In this document: positions 1-6,453 of the stretch, piece after piece
Layout of the letters: each line of letters opens with the position of its first letter
Numbering within the stretch: the stretch's first letter is position 1
Assembly: GCA_011620705.1 (NCBI GenBank)
Contig: WOYR01000016.1
Location: 1 to 6,757, forward strand
Length of the DNA: 6,757 bases
Direction of reading: 5' to 3'
Origin: Microbacteriaceae bacterium
GTDB lineage: Bacteria > Actinomycetota > Actinomycetes > Actinomycetales > Microbacteriaceae
Made by a program: the position numbers and the translations under genes
The notes under the pieces: model-generated
Databases searched by the model: none
What the model was told of the DNA's origin: nothing
The model's input: the letters and a program-made list of their open reading frames with translations, nothing else

Positions 1-323
<323 letters not shown>

Positions 324-466
324 AACACCATGTTTTTTTAGACACGTGTTCATCGAACACTGCGCTCGCGTCCACTTTGTGGTTCCCGATTTACGGTCGG
401 ACCACGCCTGTTCAACCCGCCTTTCAGGCGGCGAGCGCTGGCAGATCAAACACCTAAATCAATAGT
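324..466 (+). other. 23S-5S internal transcribed spacer
   Basis: A 143-base spacer, more A/T-rich than the genes, with no tRNA and no ORF. It opens with a run of seven T (333-339). It holds a perfect 5-bp hairpin GTGTT/AACAC (346-360, loop CATCG) and another, CCGCC/GGCGG (417-431, loop TTTCA). A third possible stem, AAACAC (448-453) with GTGTTT (465-470), runs into the 5' end of 5S. Such stems usually serve as pre-rRNA processing sites for RNase III or similar enzymes; that role is inferred. The T-run is not preceded by a convincing GC-rich hairpin, so I do not call a terminator there. Confidence 0.8.
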
Positions 467-585
467 GTTTCGGCGGCCATAGCGAAGGGGAAACGCCCGG
501 TCACATTCCGAACCCGGAAGCTAAGACCTTCTGCGCCGATGGTACTGCAAGGGTGACCTTGTGGGAGAGTAGGACACCGCCGGAC
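467..585 (+). rRNA. rrf: 5S ribosomal RNA
   Basis: Complete 5S rRNA of about 119 bases. The ends pair to form helix I (GTTTCGGCGG at 467-476 with the CCGCCGGAC segment at 577-585). The internal signatures CATTCCGAACCCGGAAG (503-519) and GATGGTACTGCAAGGG (538-553) are typical of bacterial 5S. The sequence looks like that of Microbacteriaceae. It is the last gene of the rRNA operon and is followed 13 bases later by an intrinsic terminator. The exact termini are set from the helix I pairing and may be off by one to three bases. Confidence 0.96.
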
Positions 586-598
586 TTCTTTGTGAGAT

Positions 599-642
599 GG
601 CCATCCGCCTCTGCTGTGACAAGCAGGGTCGGGAGGCCTTTT
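599..642 (+). terminator. Rho-independent terminator of the rRNA operon
   Basis: The two halves 599-615 and 622-638 fold into a long hairpin: GGCC/GGCC at the base (599-602 with 635-638), an A-A mismatch, TCCG with CGGG (604-607 with 630-633, one G-U), a C-U mismatch, then C, T (G-U) and CTGCT paired with AGCAG (611-615 with 622-626). The loop is GTGACA (616-621). Four T (639-642) follow directly. Position just after 5S and the long stem make this the end of the rRNA transcript. Confidence 0.9.
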
Positions 643-647
643 CGCGT

Positions 648-660
648 TGATCGCCGATCA
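648..660. repeat. Short palindrome TGATC-GCC-GATCA
   Basis: A perfect inverted repeat with 5-bp arms and a 3-base spacer. It lies between the rRNA terminator and the start of the TPR gene, immediately before a possible -10 box. The position suits an operator, but no regulator family is recognised and a chance occurrence is possible in a GATC-rich genome. Confidence 0.4.
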
Positions 661-663
661 GGT

Positions 664-669
664 TATGAA
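664..669 (+). promoter_or_regulatory. Possible -10 box for the TPR-HAD-tlyA-nadK-recN operon
   Basis: TATGAA resembles an actinobacterial -10 hexamer and sits in an A/T-rich patch (GGTTATGAATT) within GC-rich sequence. No good -35 lies 16-18 bases upstream; that position overlaps the T tract of the rRNA terminator. TTGATC at 647-652 is too close (11 bases). Transcription would start near 676, leaving only about 7 bases of leader and cutting the Shine-Dalgarno site. Read-through from the rRNA operon is an alternative source of transcript. Confidence 0.2.
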
Positions 670-682
670 TTCAGGAGCCGAG

Positions 683-1666
683 ATGACCGATCCGTCGGAT
701 GACGAGGATCGCAAGCGCCCCGCGGGGCGCCCACAGGGCACCGGGGGATCCCGCGGTGGCAGTGGGGCGCCGAAGCAGGAATGGAAGCGCCGCGGCGTTG
801 CCCCCGCGCGTTCCGGCTCCGGCCGCCCGGTTGGCGGCTCGGATCGCCCGGCCGTCGGCTCCGGCCGCCGGCCTGCCGGCTCCGATCGGCGGCCGCCCCG
901 CCCCGCCGCCGGCGATTCCGGCCCACGCCACGACGATCCGACGATCCCCGACGAGGTGGAGGCCAATCAGCTCGACAAGGTGGCGCGCGCCGAACTCCGG
1001 ACGCTCAGCAAGGACAACGCCGACTGGGTGGCCCGCCACCTGGTGATGGCCGGCCGGATGATCGAGGACGATCCTGAGCTCGCCCACAAGCACGCCCTGG
1101 CGGCAGCCCGCAGGGCCGGACGCGTCGGCGTGGTTCGGGAGACGGTGGCGATCACGGCATACGAAACGGGGGACTTCGCCCTGGCCCTGCGCGAGTTGCG
1201 CACCTACCGGCGGCTGACCGGTCGCAACGACCAGCTCCCGCTCATGGTCGACAGCGAGCGCGGCGTCGGGCGCCCCGACCGGGCGCTCGAACTCGCGCGG
1301 TCGGTTCCACGCGGGGAGTTGGAGGTGCCGGTGCAGGTGGAGCTGGCGATCGCGATGTCCGGGGCTCGGCTCGACCTCGGGCAGCCGGAGGCGGCGCTGA
1401 CCGAATTGCAGATCCCGCAGCTGGATCCGGAGCGCGCATTCGCCTGGAGCCCCGCCCTGTTCGACGCCTATGCGACGGTGCTGGAGGAACTCGGGCGCGA
1501 GGAGGAAGCCGAGCAGTGGTGGCAGCGCTCGGACCGGGCGACGATCGCGCTCGAGCAGGCCGCGGTCCCCGAGGGCGAGGAGACGGTCGAGATCATCGAG
1601 GAGGAGCTGGACGAGGCCGCACAGGGCGGCGAGAGTCCCGAGAGCCCGGATGCCGCGCCTCGCTGA
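683..1666 (+). CDS. TPR-like protein of the Rv1691 type, function unknown
   Basis: A 327-residue protein. The ATG at 683 is chosen because AGGAG (673-677) sits 5 bases upstream; in-frame starts at 647 and 665 lack a site as good. Residues 1-85 are a disordered, basic arm rich in Gly, Arg, Pro and Ser with imperfect 14-residue repeats (GSGRPVGGSDR, then GSGRRPAGSDR), mirrored in DNA by a 42-base periodicity. Residues about 90-290 are helical and match tetratricopeptide-like repeats (for example VARHLVMAGRMIEDDPELA, residues 116-134; AYETGDFALALRELR, 159-173). The last 35 residues are strongly acidic (EETVEIIEEELDE). No signal peptide or membrane segment is seen, so it is probably cytoplasmic. 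It is the first gene after the rRNA operon and overlaps the HAD gene by 17 bases. Family membership is from memory of the M. tuberculosis order; the molecular role is unknown, and protein or RNA binding is a guess from the TPR fold and charged arms. Confidence 0.85.
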   Translation: MTDPSDDEDRKRPAGRPQGTGGSRGGSGAPKQEWKRRGVAPARSGSGRPVGGSDRPAVGSGRRPAGSDRRPPRPAAGDSGPRHDDPTIPDEVEANQLDKVARAELRTLSKDNADWVARHLVMAGRMIEDDPELAHKHALAAARRAGRVGVVRETVAITAYETGDFALALRELRTYRRLTGRNDQLPLMVDSERGVGRPDRALELARSVPRGELEVPVQVELAIAMSGARLDLGQPEAALTELQIPQLDPERAFAWSPALFDAYATVLEELGREEEAEQWWQRSDRATIALEQAAVPEGEETVEIIEEELDEAAQGGESPESPDAAPR

Positions 1667-2687
1667 TCGGCGGGCCACGCCGCTCGACGGGGTGGACGTG
1701 CTGCTCGCCGACCTCGACGGAGTCGTCTACGCGGGGCCGAATGCGATCCCATATGCCGTTGAGAGCATCAATCGTGCCCAGCAGACGGTCCGCGTCGGCT
1801 ACCTGACCAACAACGCGTCGCGGACGGACGCGGTCGTGGCCTCCCAGCTCACAGACTTGGGCCTGCGGGTGGCGCCGCAGGACATCGTGACCTCGCCGCA
1901 GGCTGCGGTGGTGCTGCTGCGAGGCTTGGTGCCCGCCGGCTCGCGCATCCTGGTGGTCGGCGGCGATGGCTTGGTCGACGAGGTGCAGAAGGCCGGATTC
2001 GTGGTGACCCGCTCGGCCGACGACGGGCCGTCGGCGGTCGTGCAGGGCTTCGCCCCGGAGGTCGGCTGGACCCAGCTGGCGGAGGCAGCATTCGCCCTCC
2101 AGGCGCGTCCCGGCCAGGAGGAGCTGCCGTGGGTGGCCACCAACACCGATTGGACGATTCCGCAGGCCCGCGGCGTCGCGCCCGGCAACGGGACCCTGGT
2201 GTCGGCGGTGCACACGGCGGTGGGCCGGCTGCCCATCGTCGCAGGCAAGCCGGAACGCGCGATCTTCGACGCCGCCGCCGCGCGCTTCGGGGCGGGCAGC
2301 CCGCTGGTCGTCGGGGATCGGCTGGACACCGACATCCTGGGGGCGAACGGGGCCGGCATGCTGTCCGCGCTGGTGATGACCGGGATCGACCGCGCCAAGC
2401 AGGTGCTGGCCGCTGCTGCGGACTCGCGGCCGCGCTACCTGCTCGGCGATCTGCGCGAATTGTTCGAACCGTATCCGGAGCCCGTGACGCGCACCGAGCG
2501 CCGCTCGGGCGACACGGTGGTGACCGCCGGGGGCGCGGTGGTGCGCGTCCACGAGAGCACGGTGCGGCTCGTGACCGCCGGCGATCGCGCCATCGATTCG
2601 CTGCGCGCCGGCGCGGCGGCGATCTGGGGAACCGGCTCTCCGATCTACGCGCTCGAGGTCGACCCGGGGCTCTATTCTGAGTCGTGA
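1650..2687 (+). CDS. HAD-IIA family phosphatase, probable glycerol-3-phosphate phosphatase
   Basis: A 345-residue member of the haloacid dehalogenase superfamily, NagD/p-nitrophenyl-phosphatase type. All four HAD motifs are present: DLDGV with nucleophile D21 and acid D23; TNN at 53-55; K200 in AGKPER; and GDRLDTDI with metal ligands D223 and D228. GVAPGNGT (175-182) is typical of the HAD-IIA cap. Residues from about 260 form a C-terminal extension, as in M. tuberculosis Rv1692, which dephosphorylates glycerol 3-phosphate during glycerophospholipid recycling; substrate here is inferred from that homology and gene order. The start at 1650 (ATG, GAGAG at 1640-1644) lies inside the end of the TPR gene, suggesting coupled translation. 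The stop TGA shares its A with the ATG of the next gene. A general nucleotide or sugar phosphatase role remains possible. Confidence 0.9.
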   Translation: MPRLADRRATPLDGVDVLLADLDGVVYAGPNAIPYAVESINRAQQTVRVGYLTNNASRTDAVVASQLTDLGLRVAPQDIVTSPQAAVVLLRGLVPAGSRILVVGGDGLVDEVQKAGFVVTRSADDGPSAVVQGFAPEVGWTQLAEAAFALQARPGQEELPWVATNTDWTIPQARGVAPGNGTLVSAVHTAVGRLPIVAGKPERAIFDAAAARFGAGSPLVVGDRLDTDILGANGAGMLSALVMTGIDRAKQVLAAAADSRPRYLLGDLRELFEPYPEPVTRTERRSGDTVVTAGGAVVRVHESTVRLVTAGDRAIDSLRAGAAAIWGTGSPIYALEVDPGLYSES

Positions 2688-2887
2688 TGGACGAGGCTGC
2701 GTTGAACGAGGATGCGGATGCCGCAGCGCCGATGCCGGCTGCCGATGAGCAGCCGAGCGCCCTGCTGTCTCGCCTGCGCCTGATCGAGGACCAGCCGCTG
2801 GAGTCCCGGGCGGAGGCGCTCGCGCAGCTGCAGAACGAACTGCGTGCCCAGCTGGAAGCGGGGGACGCGGCGCGACCGCATGCCTGA
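2687..2887 (+). CDS. Short conserved hypothetical protein (66 aa)
   Basis: I do not recognise a function. The frame opens at GTG 2684 or, more likely, ATG 2687, which forms a TGATG stop-start with the HAD gene; no clear Shine-Dalgarno site is present, so translation is probably coupled. The first 24 residues are acidic and alanine-rich (MDEAALNEDADAAAP). Residues about 25-60 (LLSRLRLIEDQPLESRAEAL and on) predict as an amphipathic helical pair with heptad-like leucines, so a small helical hairpin or coiled coil is likely. There is no signal peptide, metal site or membrane segment. A short ORF sits at the same place in M. tuberculosis (Rv1693, between the phosphatase and tlyA), which supports a real gene despite its length. 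It overlaps tlyA by 8 bases. Confidence 0.7.
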   Translation: MDEAALNEDADAAAPMPAADEQPSALLSRLRLIEDQPLESRAEALAQLQNELRAQLEAGDAARPHA

Positions 2888-3722
2888 CGGCGCAGCAGTT
2901 GACGGCGCAGCAGCTGACGGCCCGGTTCCCGGCCTCGGGCGGCTGGACGCCGAGCTCGTCCGGCGTGGCCTGGCCCGTTCGCGCGGTCTCGCGGTGGAGG
3001 CGATCGGGGGCGGCCGGGTGACGGTCGACGGCAAGGCGGCGTCGAAGCCGTCGCTGCGGGTGTCGCAGGATGCCGAACTCGGGCTGCTCGGCGGCGATGG
3101 CTACGTCAGCCGCTCGGCCCACAAGCTCGCGGCGGCGCTCGGCGCCTTCGCGGTGACCGTGGAGGGCAGGCTCGCGCTCGACGTGGGCGCGTCGACTGGC
3201 GGGTTCACGCAGGTGCTGCTGGAACGCGGCGCCCGAGCCGTGATCGCGCTCGATGTGGGGCACGGACAGCTCGCGGCGCGGCTGCGCGAGGATCCGCGCG
3301 TCGTCGTGGTCGAAGGAGTCAACGCTCGGTCACTGAACGCGCACGAACTGGCCGAGCAGGCCCGTACCGATGAGCGGCCGGAGCTGGTCGTCGCGGACGT
3401 GTCGTTCATCTCGCTGACCACGGTCCTGCCTGCGCTCGTCGGCACGGTCGGGCTCGACGCCGACTTCGTGCTGCTCATCAAGCCGCAGTTCGAAGTCGGG
3501 CGGCAGGGCATCCGGGAGGGCCTGGTGCGCGATCGGGGCCTGCGGCAGGATGCGGCATCCGCGGTGCTCTGGGCGGCCTGGGACCTGGGCCTGCCGACCG
3601 CGGGCATCATCTCCTCCCCACTGCTGGGCAGCAACGGGAATCAGGAGTATCTCGTCTGGCTCAGCCGCAGCGCCGGGGCCAATCCGACAGAATGGTCGGG
3701 GGCGATCGCCGCACTGCTGTGA
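2880..3722 (+). CDS. tlyA: TlyA family rRNA 2'-O-methyltransferase
   Basis: A 280-residue S-adenosylmethionine-dependent methyltransferase. In mycobacteria TlyA methylates the ribose of 16S C1409 and 23S C1920, and its loss gives capreomycin and viomycin resistance; it is also annotated as hemolysin. An S4 RNA-binding domain (about 21-70, RLDAELVRRGLARSR) is followed by a Rossmann-fold domain with SAM loop DVGASTGGFT (101-110). The K-D-K-E tetrad is intact at K82, D173, K201 and E256, with NPPF-like motifs ADVSFISL and LIKPQFEVG. The interdomain linker reads DGYV (73-76) where I recall RAWV in M. tuberculosis. ATG 2880 is the only plausible near start (GTG 2844 is an alternative); its Shine-Dalgarno site is weak, so coupling to the upstream gene is likely. 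The N-terminus is about 15 residues longer than the M. tuberculosis protein, through a DGAAVDGAAADG repeat. The presence of the N-terminal arm fits the TlyA-II type, which methylates both subunits. Confidence 0.93.
   Translation: MPDGAAVDGAAADGPVPGLGRLDAELVRRGLARSRGLAVEAIGGGRVTVDGKAASKPSLRVSQDAELGLLGGDGYVSRSAHKLAAALGAFAVTVEGRLALDVGASTGGFTQVLLERGARAVIALDVGHGQLAARLREDPRVVVVEGVNARSLNAHELAEQARTDERPELVVADVSFISLTTVLPALVGTVGLDADFVLLIKPQFEVGRQGIREGLVRDRGLRQDAASAVLWAAWDLGLPTAGIISSPLLGSNGNQEYLVWLSRSAGANPTEWSGAIAALL
2885..2921 (+). repeat. 15-base tandem repeat at the unknown-protein/tlyA junction
   Basis: Two units, TGACGGCGCAGCAGT (2885-2899) and TGACGGCGCAGCAGC (2900-2914), differ at one base and are followed by a partial third, TGACGGC (2915-2921). 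The period is a multiple of three, so it adds DGAAV/DGAAA to TlyA in frame and repeats the TGA stop of the upstream gene in frame at 2885, 2900 and 2915. It looks like a replication-slippage expansion. Confidence 0.9.
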
Positions 3723-3754
3723 CCTCCAGCATTTTGTTCCACGCAGCCAGACGG

Positions 3755-3759
3755 AAGGA
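3755..3759 (+). promoter_or_regulatory. Strong ribosome binding site of NAD kinase
   Basis: AAGGA, within GGAAGGA (3753-3759), lies 7 bases before the ATG at 3767. It decides the start of NAD kinase against the longer open frame from 3692. This is the clearest Shine-Dalgarno site in the operon and follows the only real intercistronic gap (3723-3766), consistent with independent initiation here rather than coupling. Confidence 0.8.
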
Positions 3760-3766
3760 TCCGCGC

Positions 3767-4687
3767 ATGTCCGACACGCGCCACCTGCTGGTCGTCGCCC
3801 ACACCGGGCGGAAGGACTCGCTGCTGGCCGGCGTGCAGGTCTGCCGGCAACTGATCGGGGCGGGCCTGGTGCCGGTCGTCTCGGCGGACGAGCGCGCCGA
3901 CCTGCTCGCCGAAGCGCCCGATCTGGCGCCGCTCCACCTGCTGGGGTTGGATGTCGCGACCACCGAGCTCGAGCTGGTGATCGTTCTGGGCGGCGACGGC
4001 ACCATCCTGCGCGCGGCAGAGCTGGCCCGCGGATGCGACGCCCCCCTCCTCGGCGTCAACCTGGGGCACGTGGGCTTCCTCGCCGAAGCCGAGCGCGAAG
4101 ACCTGACCGCCACCGTCTCCCGCGCCCTTGCGCGCGACTACACCGTCGAGGAGCGACTCGCACTCTCGGTGCGGGTCAAGCACGGTGACGAGGTGATCTG
4201 GGAGAGCTGGGCTCTCAACGACGCCTCCGTCGAGAAGGACAGCCGGGAGCGCTCGATCGAGGTGGCCATCGAGGTCGACGGGCGACCGCTGTCCACCTTC
4301 GGCTGCGACGGGATCGTCATGTCGACGCCCACCGGATCGACCGCATACTCCTTCTCGGCCGGCGGGCCGGTCGTGTGGCCGACTGTGGAGGCGCTGCTCA
4401 TGGTGCCGCTGTCGGCGCACGCCCTGTTCGCCCGTCCTCTCGTGGTCGGTCCAGAGTCGGCTCTCGCGGTCGAGCTGTTGGAGCGCTCGGTCGGGCGCGG
4501 GGTCCTCTGGTGCGATGGCCGCCGCACCTTCGAGCTGCCGAGCGGCGCGCGGGTCATCGTGCGCAAGTCGCCGGTCCCGGTGCGCCTCGCCAGGTTCAGC
4601 ATGGGGCCGTTCACCGATCGCCTGGTGAACAAGTTCGCGCTGCCGGTGGCAGGCTGGCGCGGTCCGACGGGCGACGATCGGCCGTGA
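3767..4687 (+). CDS. nadK: NAD kinase
   Basis: A 306-residue ATP/polyphosphate-dependent NAD kinase (often named ppnK), which phosphorylates NAD at the 2' position to make NADP in the cytoplasm. The family signatures are all seen: GGDGT at 75-79 with catalytic D77, the LGVNLGHVGFLAE segment (95-107), N151 in ALNDASVEK, and the long conserved GCDGIVMSTPTGSTAYSFSA block (179-198). The C-terminus ends with PFTDRLVNKF and LPVAGWRGP, as in actinobacterial NAD kinases. The length is normal for the family. The usual NE pair reads ND here (N151-D152), a conservative change. It starts 44 bases after tlyA with its own strong ribosome binding site, and its stop overlaps the GTG of recN by 4 bases (GTGA). 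Confidence 0.96.
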   Translation: MSDTRHLLVVAHTGRKDSLLAGVQVCRQLIGAGLVPVVSADERADLLAEAPDLAPLHLLGLDVATTELELVIVLGGDGTILRAAELARGCDAPLLGVNLGHVGFLAEAEREDLTATVSRALARDYTVEERLALSVRVKHGDEVIWESWALNDASVEKDSRERSIEVAIEVDGRPLSTFGCDGIVMSTPTGSTAYSFSAGGPVVWPTVEALLMVPLSAHALFARPLVVGPESALAVELLERSVGRGVLWCDGRRTFELPSGARVIVRKSPVPVRLARFSMGPFTDRLVNKFALPVAGWRGPTGDDRP

Positions 4688-6402
4688 TCGAGGAGATCTC
4701 GATCCGCGGCCTCGGTGTGATCGCTGAGGCGCGTCTTCCGCTCGGGCGGGGGTTCACGGCCCTGACCGGCGAGACCGGTGCAGGCAAGACGATGGTCGTG
4801 ACCGCTCTCGGCCTGCTGCTGGGCGAGCGGTCCGACGCCGGAGCCGTGCGGCTCGGCTCGGCACAGGCTGTCGTCGAGGGGCACTGGGAGGTCGAGGAGT
4901 CCGGGCCGGTCGCCGATCGGGTGCGCGACGCCGGGGGAGAGCTGGATGCCGTGCCCGGAGGTCGTGCCCAGCTCGTCCTGAGCCGCTCGGTGTCGAGCGA
5001 GGGCCGCAGCAGGGCGACGGTCGGCGGACGCGCGGCACCCGTCGGCGTGCTGGCCGAGATCGGCGAGCAGCTGGTGGTGGTGCACGGGCAGTCCGAGCAG
5101 ATCCGGCTGCGATCGGCGGCCGCGCAGCGCGAGGCCCTCGATCGCTTCGCCGGCTCCGAGTTCGCCGCCGTGCTCGGCGACTACCAGGAGGTGTTCCGCC
5201 GCTGGCAGACCCAGCAGGGTGAGCTGGATGTCCTCGTCGCGGAGCGCGACCGCCGCTCCCGCGAGGCCGAGGAGCTGCGGCTCGCCATGGACGAGATCGA
5301 AGCCGCGGCCCCGCGGCGCGGCGAGGACGTCGAGCTCGCGGAGCGTTCCGAGCGCCTCACGAACGCCGAGGATCTCCGGCTCGCCGCGATCGAGGCGCAG
5401 GAGGCCGTGTCCAGTCAGTTCGACAGCGCTTCGACGGCGGACGCGGGCGACGCGCTGTCCCGGGTGGACAGCGCACGGCGCTCCCTCGAGCGGGTGGCCG
5501 GCCACGATCCGGAGCTCGTCCCGATCGTCGAGGCGCTGGCGGACGCATCCTTCGCGCTCGGCGAGGTCTCCAGCCGGCTGGCGAGCTACCTCGGCTCGCT
5601 CGATGCCGACGGCGGGCGCGAGTTGGAGGGCATCCAGGAGCGCCGCGCCGCGCTGAGCGCACTCGCCAGGCGCTACGGGCCGACGATCGACGAGGTGATC
5701 GACTACCTCGAGTCGGGAAGCAGCCGGCTGGTCGAGCTCGACAGCGACGCCGATCGCATCCTGGAGCTGGGCGACGAGGTCGCAGCAGCCCGGCGCCGCG
5801 CCGAGGAGTTGGCGAAGCGGCTGAGCGAGCTGCGGCATGCCGCAGCAGAGCGCCTGGCCGCCGAGGTCACCGAGGAGCTGGGAGCGCTGGCGATGCCGGA
5901 TGCCCGCCTCAGCATCGAGATGACCGAACGCGAACTCGGGCTGACCGGTGGGGATGCGGTCGCCATCCTGCTCCAGCCGCACCCCGGCAGCGAGCCGCGG
6001 CCGATAGCCCGCGGCGCGTCGGGTGGCGAACTGTCACGCGTGATGCTCGCGATCGAGGTCGTGCTCGCATCCACCGATCCGGTGCCGACTTTCGTCTTCG
6101 ACGAGGTGGATGCCGGAGTCGGTGGGGCCAGCGCCACCGAGATCGGCCGACGGCTGGCCCGGCTGGCGCAGAGCTCGCAGGTGATCGTCGTCACGCATCT
6201 CGCCCAGGTGGCCGCGTACGCGACCCATCACCTGGTCGTCGAGAAGGCGAGCGACGGCTCGATCACCGCTTCGAGCGTGCGGCTGGTGCACGGCGAGGAG
6301 CGCACGGCCGAGATGGCGCGGATGCTCAGCGGCTCGCCGGATTCCGAATCGGCGCTCGCACATGCGCGGGAGCTGCTGGACAACGCGCACCGGGTCGGCT
6401 GA
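4684..6402 (+). CDS. recN: DNA repair protein RecN
   Basis: A 572-residue SMC-like ATPase that acts early in recombinational repair of double-strand breaks, binding broken ends and promoting RecA loading. The head is split by a coiled-coil arm: Walker A GETGAGKT at 29-36 (K35), HGQSEQ at 134-139, two charged helical segments (about 160-220 and 335-400), then signature SGGELSR (446-452), Walker B FVFDEVD (470-476, E474 catalytic), and switch H505 in VVTHLAQVAAYA. The C-terminus SESALAHARELL is typical. Length is normal for the family. The GTG at 4684 is chosen because the protein then begins IEEISIRGLGVI, the usual first strand; it overlaps the NAD kinase stop as GTGA, so translation is probably coupled, with no good Shine-Dalgarno site. 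I saw no SOS box before it, as expected for a gene inside an operon. Confidence 0.97.
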   Translation: MIEEISIRGLGVIAEARLPLGRGFTALTGETGAGKTMVVTALGLLLGERSDAGAVRLGSAQAVVEGHWEVEESGPVADRVRDAGGELDAVPGGRAQLVLSRSVSSEGRSRATVGGRAAPVGVLAEIGEQLVVVHGQSEQIRLRSAAAQREALDRFAGSEFAAVLGDYQEVFRRWQTQQGELDVLVAERDRRSREAEELRLAMDEIEAAAPRRGEDVELAERSERLTNAEDLRLAAIEAQEAVSSQFDSASTADAGDALSRVDSARRSLERVAGHDPELVPIVEALADASFALGEVSSRLASYLGSLDADGGRELEGIQERRAALSALARRYGPTIDEVIDYLESGSSRLVELDSDADRILELGDEVAAARRRAEELAKRLSELRHAAAERLAAEVTEELGALAMPDARLSIEMTERELGLTGGDAVAILLQPHPGSEPRPIARGASGGELSRVMLAIEVVLASTDPVPTFVFDEVDAGVGGASATEIGRRLARLAQSSQVIVVTHLAQVAAYATHHLVVEKASDGSITASSVRLVHGEERTAEMARMLSGSPDSESALAHARELLDNAHRVG

Positions 6403-6439
6403 GCGCGGCGAGTCCGGGCGGCGGCTCCGGCACCTGGGA

Positions 6440-6445
6440 TATGCT
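6440..6445 (+). promoter_or_regulatory. Probable -10 box of pyrG
   Basis: TATGCT, in the context GGGATATGCTGAAACCCC, fits the actinobacterial -10 form TAnnnT. No TTGACA-like -35 is present 16-18 bases upstream, which is GC-rich. A start of transcription 7-8 bases downstream falls at or next to the GTG at 6454, so the message may be leaderless. The 51-base recN-pyrG gap contains no other feature. Confidence 0.45.
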
Positions 6446-6453
6446 GAAACCCC

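Noticed and set aside
333..345. Run of seven T after the 23S rRNA as a terminator
   Set aside because: The only upstream pairing is weak and A/T-rich, and 5S lies downstream in the same operon, so termination here is unlikely.
671..1678. 335-codon open frame on the minus strand opposite the TPR gene
   Set aside because: High G+C removes stop codons from the antisense frames. The translation is low-complexity with no recognisable domain, while the plus strand has a ribosome binding site and family-like sequence.
1593..3263. 556-codon open frame on the minus strand
   Set aside because: It spans three well-supported plus-strand genes, including tlyA and the HAD phosphatase, and its His/Arg/Pro-rich translation resembles no protein family. 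It is a G+C artefact.
3684..3710. Hairpin CCGAC/GTCGG and 10-bp palindrome GGCGATCGCC near the end of tlyA
   Set aside because: Both lie inside conserved-length coding sequence with no T tract after them. Short GATC palindromes are frequent in this composition.
3723..3766. Separate promoter for NAD kinase in the tlyA gap
   Set aside because: The gap has an A/T patch (CATTTTGTT) but no TAnnnT box with suitable spacing; only the ribosome binding site is convincing.
3550..4188. 212-codon plus-strand frame across the tlyA/NAD kinase gap
   Set aside because: It is a shifted frame over two real genes, giving an Arg/Pro-rich product with no start signal of its own.
4138..5982. 614-codon open frame on the minus strand
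   Set aside because: It lies opposite NAD kinase and recN, both with intact catalytic motifs; the antisense translation has no domain signature.
6411..6430. CCGG-bounded inverted repeat after recN as a terminator
   Set aside because: The stem is only four base pairs and no T run follows.
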